Of a stretch of DNA of 14,350 bases, positions 1 through 8,341 are shown piece after piece; the first letter of the stretch is position 1; every line of letters begins with the position of its first letter. Both the position numbers and the translations under genes were made by a program. Under the pieces are notes generated by a model. The model did no database searches and was not told the origin of the DNA. It worked only from the letters and a program-made list of their open reading frames with translations. The stretch is from Lichtheimia corymbifera B2541 (lineage: Eukaryota; Mucoromycota; Mucoromycetes; Mucorales; Lichtheimiaceae), in contig JNEU01000491.1 in NCBI GenBank assembly GCA_000697475.1, forward strand, positions 1-14,350. The letters run 5' to 3'.

Positions 1-172
1 AAGCCTGACTATGTTACTTGATAAATCACTACTCATACACGCCGCATTGTTACTTTCGAAGGAGCTATCCCCCGGTAGTGCATATGCAAAGAGTTGGTTT
101 CGCTACATTATCTACGTCGGGTGTCGAAATTGACATGGTGCGAATAGCGAAGTTCAATTTTTCCAAGTTGAA
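1..172. other. Leftmost segment, no recognisable gene
   Basis: No coding sequence here is supported. This is where the N-terminal TPR-like part and the first half of the F-box would be expected for the gene that follows, but reading upstream of position 173 in its frame meets a stop at 131-133 and the residues in between do not resemble the paralog at 10612-12647. The segment is either unrelated sequence joined to a truncated gene or badly decayed. Confidence 0.5.
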
Positions 173-1736
173 ATGTGGGGGGATTTAACGGGATTGTGCC
201 CCTACCTTTATGTTTCACACACATGGCGACGGCTAATCTTACAATGCAACAACTTGAACTTTGAGCACGAGGAACTGGGCAAGAGCAACACAGTGTACTT
301 GCGTGAGCTGGAGCAATTCTCAGAGCATGTGAAAACATTATCAATGGAAGCAGGAACTACGGATGTATACAAGGACTCTCTTGCCATCTTGGATTGTTGC
401 CAATTTCCGAATCTTACCAAGTTGTCTATTATGCGTACGTATTGGATGAAAGGACACATACAATATGGTAACTGATCGACGTGATGTAGACATCGGATAT
501 GAGGAATACGAGCTTACATCGGCCCTTGATTCTGTCGGCAATACTTTGACCAATCTAACTCTTTCCACCCAGGAGCGTAACACACCAGGCATTCATTTGG
601 CGGTTGTACTGGGCCACTGTCCCAACCTTGTTTCACTGGATCTTCAAGTGTGGGGCATACTCGATCTCACTGAGGAGTATCCAAAGCTGACGCACCTCGC
701 CATGAACGTTATGGGTGACGATCTCTCTCAAGATACAATGACCAATATTTGCTCTTATCTGCCATCGCTCGTATTTCTCGAACTATTCCCGCTTCCCGAT
801 TTACGATTTCTAACGACAGTGTGCGGATATTGTCCGGAGATGAAGCTCTTGACATGCGGTGTTTTCAATGCTTTTGATCAGGGCGGATGACATCAACAGG
901 TTCAGGGATTACAAAAGTTGTGTCTCGGAGTCTTTGAGGATGATGTCAACGAACAATTACAGGCTGAGCATCTCATTCCCTTTTTAGTTGAAAACCGCCG
1001 ATCCCTCGATCACATTCGCTTGGAAGGAACAATCATGGATCCAAACGTTTCACTACACGACGATGGCTTGAAGTTTGATCGTTTGGAGACACTGGATATC
1101 ACTGCTGACAACGATGAACTTGCAACACTCGCTCTCTCAATCATCCAACTATCGCCACACCTTCAACACGTCAAGCTGAGTAATGAAGCGGCAAATCGAG
1201 ATGATATATGGAATGCAGTTAAAGAATTATCCAACCTGCAGACACTTTCAGCAAAGGAAATGACAGTCGATTCGATATCGTTCCGTAGCTTGCTTGAGCA
1301 CAAAGTACAGCATGGCACTGGTTCTTCTTTAACCGAACTACACGTTGACTTGGATGCCCAAATATCGATGTTTTCATGGATTGATGTGATCTCCGGATTG
1401 AACAGCTTGAAGAAACTTGGAATATCGACAACACACTCCCAGGGCTCTTCGCATTACCTATCTGCCATCGCAACAATTACCAAGGGGTGTCCATCACTTT
1501 CATGCCTTGAGTTGTATTGTGGTCGGCAACCACTACCAGAAGGAACCATCGTCCACATGAACGATCACCCTATACTTCAACGTCTACGCATCCATGCATC
1601 ATCGATCGCTCGCAGAGACATTGTCCATCTCTTGTCGCTCACAAACATCAAGCATGTCATCATTATTGCACCAGTCGACGACTACCTTGTCACGTTGCTA
1701 CGAGATCATATACCGCACGTGGAGCAAAAGCCTTAG
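173..1736 (+). pseudogene. 5'-truncated F-box/LRR-type gene with one in-frame stop
   Basis: Two exons, 173-434 and 490-1736, joined by a phase-1 GT-AG intron, give 503 codons. The protein starts in the tail of an F-box (CPYLYVSHTWRRLILQC) and continues into leucine-rich, LRR-like repeats such as NLVSLDL, YPKLTHLAM and LQRLRI. Intact family members are thought to be SCF ubiquitin-ligase adaptors: the F-box binds Skp1 and the repeats bind substrate. Codon 221 is TGA (888-890); reading continues in the same frame for a further 282 codons of family-like sequence, so this is a point nonsense, probably from a Trp codon. Compared with the paralog on the opposite strand, about 150 N-terminal residues are missing (TPR-like part and F-box core). 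The ATG at 173 is simply the first in-frame Met and may not be a real start. The assignment rests on residue patterns and the paralog; the decay is seen directly. Confidence 0.78.
435..489 (+). other. Spliceosomal intron in the left F-box gene
   Basis: Donor GTACGT and acceptor GATGTAG bound 55 nt. A CTGAT/CGAC stretch 10-18 nt before the acceptor could serve as branch point. Splicing joins ...LTKLSIM to HIGYEEYEL in phase 1. Without it the first reading frame stops at 473-475. The second F-box gene has a 56-nt intron at the homologous place and phase, which strongly supports this call. Confidence 0.85.
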
Positions 1737-2739
1737 GGATGTCTTTTTTAAGCACGATACCAGGATGTAGCTAGTTATAGCAGTAAATAAATGATCATTC
1801 ATGGGTAATGCTCATGGTGCTTGACTTCATGATTATGCATTTGGATATGTCGATTGATCAGTCGAATCAAAATAAAGTCTGTGTTTGGCACGATACCTGT
1901 AGCACATGGATAAATTTCAGCAATATTAATACCCGCATGCTTGTACACAGTCTACATGACACCAGCACGGCTACATACTGCTGCAATTTTCTACAATGAC
2001 CACAATCATCATCCTGATGCCCTTTAGTGAAAACAATTCCCGGAATCCATCACCCTCCATTCACTGCGCATATAGCGGAGATAATCGCTTCCATAGCTAT
2101 CCTTTAAATACAATGTTTCTTCATCCATGGTATCCTACTAGAACTGCTGACATTATTTTGCATAATAAATAGCCACACGTCTTGCAACCCAGAATCTACT
2201 GGCGAGCTGTAGTTTTGGGATTCACCTGTGTGAGAAAGCTGATACCACGTCGCCATGATGATATGACTGAAATTGTATCTCTTGCACGGTCTCGCCTAAT
2301 TCCATTCATCCGATTACTATTATCGTAACAGATGCATGGAGTGTACACCCATTTATATAAAGCCGTAGTGCGTGATGCTTTTAAATGAGCACACCATTGC
2401 AAGGGATACCTATAAAGTGCATTGTATAGATCCCATGCACTGTAATCAGCGTAACCCAGAAACACTCAATGAATAATACCGTCGCAATGATGGTTCGATC
2501 TCTCACGTATGATGATGCATGTCTTGAATTCGCCTATATGTGATCATGTTCGCAAACACGATCCATCACAGCGTGCATTGCTGTTACTGTAGCATTGCAG
2601 GTCCCATAATCAATCGTTGATATATAAGGATAGCAAGCTACTAAATGGGATACATGAAGATCGTCTTACTTACAGTCAAGAGATGTAGTTGATAAAAAGA
2701 CTGAGGATGTCGGTCGTGGACATTGCCTGTATTTATATA
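1737..2739. other. Gene-free interval, with candidate poly(A) signal
   Basis: About 1 kb between the left F-box gene and the retrotransposon. AATAAA at 1786-1791, 50 nt past the stop codon, is a plausible polyadenylation signal for the left gene. The rest is AT-rich with short non-conserved ORFs (for example 2196-2465 on the minus strand) that look like noise. I see no transposon ends, tRNA or repeat here. Confidence 0.6.
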
Positions 2740-2744
2740 CATAC
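2740..2744. repeat. Target-site duplication CATAC, left copy
   Basis: CATAC directly before the 5' LTR is repeated at 8065-8069 directly after the 3' LTR. Five-bp duplications are usual for Ty3/gypsy integrases, so this fixes both element boundaries. Confidence 0.93.
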
Positions 2745-2897
2745 TGTCGTATTATAAGATACAAGGCAGCAGTAATATTTGATCTCAGTCAATCACAGTC
2801 ATTTTATATACAGCACAGGGGCTATTGAATAAACATCGACCTTCTTTCTTTGTTGAGTCTCACTGACGTACTTTGTTACCTGTCTCCCAATACCACA
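2745..2897 (+). repeat. 5' LTR (153 bp)
   Basis: Begins TGTCGT and ends ACCACA; identical to 7912-8064. It holds a TATA-like box (2805-2810) and an AATAAA (2828-2833), so the transcript probably starts near 2835-2845. At 153 bp it is short for a gypsy element. Confidence 0.95.
2805..2833 (+). promoter_or_regulatory. LTR core promoter and poly(A) signal
   Basis: TATATA at 2805-2810 lies at the distance expected for a start about 30 nt downstream. AATAAA at 2828-2833 is repeated in the 3' LTR at 7995-8000, where it would direct 3' end formation. Whether the 5' copy is ignored because it lies upstream of the start cannot be told from sequence alone. Confidence 0.55.
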
Positions 2898-2928
2898 TTT
2901 TTTTCAGTGAATACTACTATTGAACATC
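2898..2928 (+). other. Short leader after 5' LTR; no tRNA-type primer site
   Basis: Only 31 nt separate the LTR from the Gag ATG. They start with seven T and CAG. No TGG follows the LTR, so there is no match to the CCA end of a tRNA, the usual minus-strand primer. The heptamer TCAGTGA at 2904-2910 is complementary to TCACTGA inside the LTR at 2860-2866. This could allow Tf1-like self-priming, but a 7-nt match is weak. Confidence 0.4.
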
Positions 2929-5900
2929 ATGTCTTCCCCTGCTGCTAACAACAACAACAACAACGCCGCTATCAACAACGGCAACAACAACGACGCCGGT
3001 AACAACAACGGCAACAACCACCACCACCACCATGACAACAACTCCCCTGGCTCTTCTCGCAGGAATTCTGTGGTCAGCCTTGACCCTGAGGAGGAGCGTA
3101 GCTCTGCTAGCTCTAAGCCTACCCCCATGGAAGGCATCGAGCTGACTGGTGCTGCAGCTTCGAACCATGCTGATCCTATGGTTATGGGACGTAACGACCT
3201 TGCGAAGTTGCGTTCCAAACTAGGTGAGCTGGTGAAGAAGCAGTCTGCTTTGTTGGGGCAACCTGACAAATTGGAGGAGGCGAAAGCACTTCTCCAGCAG
3301 CAAAAGCATCTGGTCGAGCAGATTGCCACCTTGGAGGCTTCTCTCAAAGCGCTGCAGTCTTCGGCTGAGCTTGAGAAAGAGAAGAGCACCATGACTGCAC
3401 GTCAGGTGCCTGAGTTCGCTGTAAAAGGCGTTACCGATTGCACTGGCGTCAAGAAGCCATTCAAGAGTGTGGATGCGTTCTTGAGTTATTTCAAGAAAAT
3501 TCTTGAGACGAACAAGTCCAACCCTGATACTGAGTGGTCTGATTGGCTCAAGCTCTCTTTCGACCATGAATATGAGGTCTGGTATGACAGTGAGCTCACT
3601 GGCAAGGATCTCAATTGGGATGGTGTCTGTCGGGTCGTTCGCAAGCGCTTCGTGTCTCAAGACAGCCGCGTGAGGAAGGCCATTGAGGTGTTCAACAGCA
3701 CCATGAAGGAGAGGGAGTCAATGCAGCAATATGGCATGCGCTTCCAAAATTTGGCTCGTGAAGCAGGTTTGTCCAACTGTGATGTTCTTGCGATGCTGTT
3801 TTTGCTTTCTTTGCCAAGTCGTTTGCAAGATAAGGTGATGATGTCTTTCTGTGCAAAGCCTGGTAATGATGATAGATTGCCTGACAAGCTCGAAGAAATC
3901 GTCAAGCTGGCAAACTCTTTGTCTTTAGCCAAGCGTCCGCATGATGATGAGGATGATGGGTCTCGTTCTTTCACCAAGAGACATAGAAGAGGCCAATCCA
4001 CAGGTAAATTTTTCTGTTATCATCATGATGATAGATGCAACCACAGGTCGAAGGAGTGTCCCTTGTTGAATGAACCCATTGACGAGGACAAGAAGTGCTA
4101 TTATGCACATCATGAGTTTGAGTCTGGGCATGATTGCCGGGCTAGACGGGAGGCTTTGGCCAACACAAGCCGTGGTGCGCGTAAGCATAACCACAAGAGC
4201 CGCAAGAATGGTGGTGCCAAGTACAAGGTAAACACTATGCGGGCTGACAAGGCTGAACATGGCGAGGCTAACTCAACTTTCAATCATCCCGGTGATGTAG
4301 CCATGAACGACAAGGAGGATTTGATCCCACTTGAAGTCCTTCAAAGTGTGGATGAAGACATTGACATGGAAGCTCGCAGTAAGTTTTTATGCACAGCTCA
4401 GTTGAATGTCAATCCATATGTACTAAAGACACCTATTTTGATCCAGAATAGTCGCTGCCTTGGTCTTGTAGACACTGGAGCCGAAATTTCTGTGATCAAT
4501 AAATCATTGTGTGATGAAAACAAATGGTCTTTTACACCGGTGTCGGGTGACATTATGTATGCTGGCAAGGATCATTCCGTCAAACGTATTGGTATTACGG
4601 AACCCTTGCGCATTAGATATAATGGTCGCACATTAGTTCATCGTTTTGAAGTCATGGAATTGGGACATTACAATGTGATTTTAGGTTTTGATTTGTTACC
4701 CAAGTTGGGCATTGCTTTACAGGGAGTTGCAGCGAAATGGGATGATCAAGTAGATCACAATGTACCAGATCCATCAGTGCATGATAGCTATAAGAATCTG
4801 AAGCCCAATGAATCGCCGGCAGGTACTCCTGAAGAGCGTAGCAAATTTTTGCGTGCTATACAACCTAAACTAGCAGCAAATGCCAAGATCTCGAAATGGT
4901 CATTCTGCAACATCGCTGAGTCCGTAATCAGGTTAGAGCTCACGGATGATGTAGCGTCGTGGCATCGGCAATATCCCTTACCGTACGCACTCAAGCCAAC
5001 CATTGATGCCACAATTCAAAGGTGGATCGAAGAAGGTGTGATCATGCGTGCTCCAGAAAACACGGCATGGAACAGCCCTCTGACCTTGGCTGACAAAAAG
5101 GATGCACAAGGCAATAAGGTAGGTAAGCGTTTATGCTTGGATCCCAGACACATCAATCGTCATTTGAAGGATGATCGATATCAATTGCCAACCATCAAGG
5201 AAATCTTCCATGATTTAAGTGGTGCTACCGTTTTCACTACATTGGATTTGACGAACGCGTTCCATCGGTTTAAGATCCATGAAGACGATAGGCACATTAC
5301 GGCCTTTACATATGGCAATCGTCAGTATGTCTTTCGGGGTTGTCCTTTTGGACTAAAGCCCATCTCGTCTAAGTTTCAGAGGGTGATGCATATTCTCTTT
5401 TACGACATGCCCTTTGTACGCACTTTTGTGGATGACATTATTATCTTCTCCAAAGATTTGTCGTCGCATACCCAGCATGTGAAATATGCTATTGATGCAT
5501 TAACCAGAGCCAACTTGATCTTGAACGAGAAAAAGTGTCACTTTGCACAACGCTCGGTTTATTTGCTTGGTTTTTGTATCTCGCAACATGGTATATCGTT
5601 GGATCCCAGAAAGGTCACGAATGCTTTAGATTGGCCGTTGCCTACCACAGGCAAGGACGTTCAGAGATTTATGGGTCTTGTGAATTATTTCAAAGACCAT
5701 ATCTGCAATCTTTCAAAGATAAGTGCTCCTCTCCGTGCTTTAATGCATACTGGCTCTCTTACAAAGGTTTGGACTACCGAGCATACTATGGCAATGAAGG
5801 CCATTAAGCAGGAGCTAGCTAAGAATGTCTTATTGCACTTTCCCAATATGGCTGAACCATTTTATGTGGCTACAGATGCATCGAATCATGGCATTGGTGC

Positions 5901-7719
5901 AGTTTTATTCCAAAAGATTAAGGGCAAGGATTGTATTATCTCATTTATGGCAAGGGCACTATCGAAATCTGAGCGTAACTACTCCACCACAAAACGCGAG
6001 TTGCTAGGTATCGTATTTGCCTTGCAGAAGTTCCACCCATACCTTTGGTCCAATCCTTTCACGATCTACACGGATCACAAAGCCTTGACTTACCTGAACA
6101 CGCAGAAATTGGCCAACACTATGATGCTGAATTGGTTTGACGTTCTAATGGATTATCAGTTTGATATCATTCACTTGCCTGGTATTGAGAATGTCTTACC
6201 TGATCAACTATCTCGCCTGTTCACTCCCGATGAACACCTGGAGGGGGATAAGATCGAGGATGCAAAAGACTCCAAGATAAAAATCGGCAAGCTATACACG
6301 CATGATAAGCGGTGTATCTTCCATGTAAGGGTGCTCAATAGAGAACCTACGGATGTGATAACTCCACCAGAGGAAGAGCGTCCAAAAGAGCTTGAGCGTG
6401 CACATATGACTATAGGTCATGCAGGAGCTGAGCACATTGTCAGGTATTTGCGTCGTGAAGGAATCTACTGGACAAACCTACCACAAGATGCAGTGGAAAT
6501 GGTGAAGAAATGCCCTGATTGTCAGAAATACAATATCACGCGTAAAGGATACCATCCATTACGTCCCATCTATGCCTACATACCAGGTGATCATTGGGCT
6601 ATCGATCTTGCATCGTTCAATAAGACATCCACCAAGGGTAACAACTTCTTGCTAGTGATGGTCGACGTGTGCACCAGGTTTTGCATTCTACGTGCATTGC
6701 CCAACAAGCATTCAGATACGATAGTCGAAGCACTGGTACAGGTATTTTGTGATTTTGGCATACCTCGTGTCCTCCAATCGGATAATGGCAGAGAGTTCAA
6801 GAACACTATCATGAAGAAGCTCGTTGAGAGTTTGGGCGTACACCATCGATTCACGACACCTTACCACCCAAGAGCTAATGGCATTGCAGAGCGTTGGGTA
6901 CAGAGCGCGACTGATGTCATCCGGAAGAAGATAGAGGGTGCTGGTAATGACTGGGACTATTACGTTCCGAGTACACAACTTGAGTTGAACATGCGTGTAG
7001 CCAAAAGGTTGAACACACCTCCTTTCTCGCTTATGTTTGCAAGAGACATGAACGCGTACAGAGATTATCGGAAGAATGGCGCAACGTCGTCGAAACCAAT
7101 GTCGCATGATGAGTTGGTAGAGAGATTGCAATATATGCAAGGTATCGTGTTCCCAGCTTTGAAAGAAAAAGTGGAAGCGTATAACCAAGCCATGACCGAT
7201 AAATTTAACTCGACGCACAAGTTGATTGATTTTCCTGAACAAAGCCACGTCATGGTCCGGGTGCAATCACGAGGCAGTAAATTGGCACCAGCATTTGAGG
7301 GACCATACACAGTGCTACGTAAGACTGAAGGTGGCACCTATGTATTGCAGGATGAAACAGGTGCGTTGATGCCAAGAGATTATGTTCCTTCTGAGCTCAA
7401 GCTCATTTCACAAGATGAGGTGGTACCTATCGATGAGCTATATGAGTTGGAAGCTATTATCAACCATCGAGGTAAACCTGGCAGACGCCAATATTTGGTA
7501 CGATGGAAAGGATATGGTCCAGAGGACGATCAATGGCTAGACCCTGATGCTTTCACTGATCCTGCCTTTATTATGCAGTACTGGAATAGACGCAATGAAA
7601 AGGAGGAGAACTCACCTGAAATTGACGAGAAGGGTAAAACTGTCATTAGGAAGAGAAAAGCAAAGGGTGGTGAACAAAACGTGCGACGAAGTAAGCGTGT
7701 CAAACGTTCGTCGGCATGA
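2929..7719 (+). CDS. Gag-Pol polyprotein of Ty3/gypsy chromovirus
   Basis: One 1596-aa ORF from the first ATG, 31 nt after the LTR. Residues 7-38 are rich in Asn and His; a coiled coil follows (about 91-150), then a retrotransposon Gag domain (about 178-307) and two Cys/His knuckle-like clusters (363-377 and 390-403). The aspartic protease has DTGA at 515-518 and ILG at 584-586. The RT has catalytic D773 and FVDD at 833-836. RNase H has D983, E1024, D1049 and D1092. The integrase has an HHCC zinc site (H1159, C1195, C1198), the triad D1226/D1285/E1321 with the canonical 35-residue D-E spacing, and a GPY motif at 1458-1460. A chromodomain (about 1500-1555) is followed by a basic, NLS-like tail (VRRSKRVKR). 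No stop or frameshift is present, so Gag and Pol must be separated by proteolysis. All catalytic residues are present. Confidence 0.97.
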   Translation: MSSPAANNNNNNAAINNGNNNDAGNNNGNNHHHHHDNNSPGSSRRNSVVSLDPEEERSSASSKPTPMEGIELTGAAASNHADPMVMGRNDLAKLRSKLGELVKKQSALLGQPDKLEEAKALLQQQKHLVEQIATLEASLKALQSSAELEKEKSTMTARQVPEFAVKGVTDCTGVKKPFKSVDAFLSYFKKILETNKSNPDTEWSDWLKLSFDHEYEVWYDSELTGKDLNWDGVCRVVRKRFVSQDSRVRKAIEVFNSTMKERESMQQYGMRFQNLAREAGLSNCDVLAMLFLLSLPSRLQDKVMMSFCAKPGNDDRLPDKLEEIVKLANSLSLAKRPHDDEDDGSRSFTKRHRRGQSTGKFFCYHHDDRCNHRSKECPLLNEPIDEDKKCYYAHHEFESGHDCRARREALANTSRGARKHNHKSRKNGGAKYKVNTMRADKAEHGEANSTFNHPGDVAMNDKEDLIPLEVLQSVDEDIDMEARSKFLCTAQLNVNPYVLKTPILIQNSRCLGLVDTGAEISVINKSLCDENKWSFTPVSGDIMYAGKDHSVKRIGITEPLRIRYNGRTLVHRFEVMELGHYNVILGFDLLPKLGIALQGVAAKWDDQVDHNVPDPSVHDSYKNLKPNESPAGTPEERSKFLRAIQPKLAANAKISKWSFCNIAESVIRLELTDDVASWHRQYPLPYALKPTIDATIQRWIEEGVIMRAPENTAWNSPLTLADKKDAQGNKVGKRLCLDPRHINRHLKDDRYQLPTIKEIFHDLSGATVFTTLDLTNAFHRFKIHEDDRHITAFTYGNRQYVFRGCPFGLKPISSKFQRVMHILFYDMPFVRTFVDDIIIFSKDLSSHTQHVKYAIDALTRANLILNEKKCHFAQRSVYLLGFCISQHGISLDPRKVTNALDWPLPTTGKDVQRFMGLVNYFKDHICNLSKISAPLRALMHTGSLTKVWTTEHTMAMKAIKQELAKNVLLHFPNMAEPFYVATDASNHGIGAVLFQKIKGKDCIISFMARALSKSERNYSTTKRELLGIVFALQKFHPYLWSNPFTIYTDHKALTYLNTQKLANTMMLNWFDVLMDYQFDIIHLPGIENVLPDQLSRLFTPDEHLEGDKIEDAKDSKIKIGKLYTHDKRCIFHVRVLNREPTDVITPPEEERPKELERAHMTIGHAGAEHIVRYLRREGIYWTNLPQDAVEMVKKCPDCQKYNITRKGYHPLRPIYAYIPGDHWAIDLASFNKTSTKGNNFLLVMVDVCTRFCILRALPNKHSDTIVEALVQVFCDFGIPRVLQSDNGREFKNTIMKKLVESLGVHHRFTTPYHPRANGIAERWVQSATDVIRKKIEGAGNDWDYYVPSTQLELNMRVAKRLNTPPFSLMFARDMNAYRDYRKNGATSSKPMSHDELVERLQYMQGIVFPALKEKVEAYNQAMTDKFNSTHKLIDFPEQSHVMVRVQSRGSKLAPAFEGPYTVLRKTEGGTYVLQDETGALMPRDYVPSELKLISQDEVVPIDELYELEAIINHRGKPGRRQYLVRWKGYGPEDDQWLDPDAFTDPAFIMQYWNRRNEKEENSPEIDEKGKTVIRKRKAKGGEQNVRRSKRVKRSSA
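2947..3042 (+). repeat. Imperfect AAC/CAC trinucleotide repeat in gag
   Basis: Six perfect AAC units (2947-2964) are followed by further AAC runs broken by GGC, GAC and GCC, then five CAC/CAT codons. The tract encodes an Asn-rich stretch with a five-His run. It is likely variable in length between copies. Confidence 0.85.
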
Positions 7720-7898
7720 ATGCCATATATGATGTCCCATGCGTAGCGATGACTTTTCCCCCTTTTTTCCCACTGGGTTTTTGGTCGGGTTTTTATGTCG
7801 GAGCACTACACGCATTTCACTGCGCCTTGGTACACATCACATACCCACTCACACATACATATCATCACACATATCATATACTCGCGTATACTTCAATC
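7720..7898 (+). other. Retrotransposon 3' noncoding region with CCC-ACT-GGG motif
   Basis: Between the Gag-Pol stop and the polypurine tract. It holds a T/C-rich segment (7754-7782) centred on CCCACTGGG at 7769-7777, followed by GGGTTTTT at 7775-7782 and again at 7787-7794. A CA/TA-rich simple-sequence stretch follows (about 7831-7880). No ORF here is convincing. Confidence 0.6.
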
Positions 7899-7899
7899 T

Positions 7900-7911
7900 G
7901 GTGGGGGGCAA
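7900..7911 (+). promoter_or_regulatory. Polypurine tract (plus-strand primer)
   Basis: GGTGGGGGGCAA lies directly against the first base of the 3' LTR. This is the expected place and composition for the RNase H-resistant primer of plus-strand DNA synthesis. Confidence 0.85.
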
Positions 7912-8064
7912 TGTCGTATTATAAGATACAAGGCAGCAGTAATATTTGATCTCAGTCAATCACAGTCATTTTATATACAGCACAGGGGCTATTGAATAAA
8001 CATCGACCTTCTTTCTTTGTTGAGTCTCACTGACGTACTTTGTTACCTGTCTCCCAATACCACA
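7912..8064 (+). repeat. 3' LTR (153 bp)
   Basis: Identical to the 5' LTR at every position. Its AATAAA at 7995-8000 is the probable poly(A) signal of the genomic transcript. Confidence 0.95.
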
Positions 8065-8069
8065 CATAC
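8065..8069. repeat. Target-site duplication CATAC, right copy
   Basis: Matches 2740-2744 exactly and defines the right boundary of the retrotransposon insertion. Confidence 0.93.
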
Positions 8070-8261
8070 ATCTAAACTACGCTAAAGCTATATCGTATCT
8101 AAGACATCGTTGTCTATAATCTCAGTGAAACTAGCGTATCTTGTAGCTATAATGCTACAGTTACTGTATTCCTTTGTATGACTGTGTATCTGCCTGAGGA
8201 GCATCGTATACATATCCTGTATGAAATGGAATGATGCGTTTTCATCGTCTGGCGTATTACC
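8070..8261. other. Short spacer between the two central transposons
   Basis: About 190 bp of AT-rich host sequence between the gypsy element and the pogo element, so they are neighbours and not nested. Two small hairpin-capable palindromes (AGACA/TGTCT near 8102-8115 and TGTAGC/GCTACA near 8140-8157) are of unknown meaning. Confidence 0.5.
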
Positions 8262-8263
8262 TA

Positions 8264-8286
8264 CAGTGCTCGCTCGATATAGTTAT
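8264..8286 (+). repeat. Left terminal inverted repeat of pogo element
   Basis: Matches the reverse complement of 10393-10415 at 22 of 23 positions (first 20 perfect). It contains the core CGATATAGTTAT (8275-8286), which recurs in inverted form at 8327-8338. Confidence 0.93.
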
Positions 8287-8316
8287 CGGGTATGCTTTTA
8301 ATAAAAGAGATTCCTC

Positions 8317-8341
8317 AATCGAAAATATAACTGTATCGCGT
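8317..8341 (+). repeat. Left subterminal repeat of pogo element
   Basis: This 25-bp segment matches 10368-10392 at 24 of 25 positions in the same (direct) orientation. Within it, ATAACTGTATCG (8327-8338) is an 11/12 inverted match to the core of the left terminal repeat, so the left end carries two facing copies of the core. These are candidate transposase-binding sites. Confidence 0.85.

Larger units (their letters stand above)
2745..8064 (+). mobile_element. Complete Ty3/gypsy chromovirus LTR retrotransposon
   Basis: A 5320-bp element with 153-bp LTRs of type TG...CA, a single Gag-Pol ORF, a G-rich polypurine tract next to the 3' LTR and a CATAC target duplication. The domain order protease-RT-RNase H-integrase identifies Ty3/gypsy (Metaviridae); the GPY module followed by a chromodomain identifies a chromovirus. 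The single uninterrupted ORF resembles the Tf1/sushi style of fungal elements. The LTR copies are identical over all 153 positions and the ORF has no lesion, so the insertion is recent and may still be competent. It lies between two convergent F-box pseudogenes and ends about 200 bp left of a pogo-type element. Confidence 0.96.

Noticed and set aside
1808..2465. Small ORFs at 1808-1999 (+) and 2196-2465 (-)
   Set aside because: No domain character, no splice or regulatory context, and length expected by chance.
2904..3392. Minus-strand ORF of 162 aa opposite gag, rich in Leu, Ala and Ser
   Set aside because: It is the antisense of the AAC/CAC repeat and the gag coding frame; its composition is explained by the repeat and it has no independent support.
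6712..7266. Minus-strand ORF of 184 aa opposite integrase
   Set aside because: It lies entirely antisense to a well-conserved integrase domain and has no recognisable features.
7831..7880. CA/TA-rich stretch considered as a CRISPR-like or satellite array
   Set aside because: There is no fixed repeat unit or spacer pattern; it is irregular simple sequence.
8065..8263. Nested insertion of one central transposon into the other
   Set aside because: Each element has its own complete ends and target duplication with about 190 bp of spacer between them.
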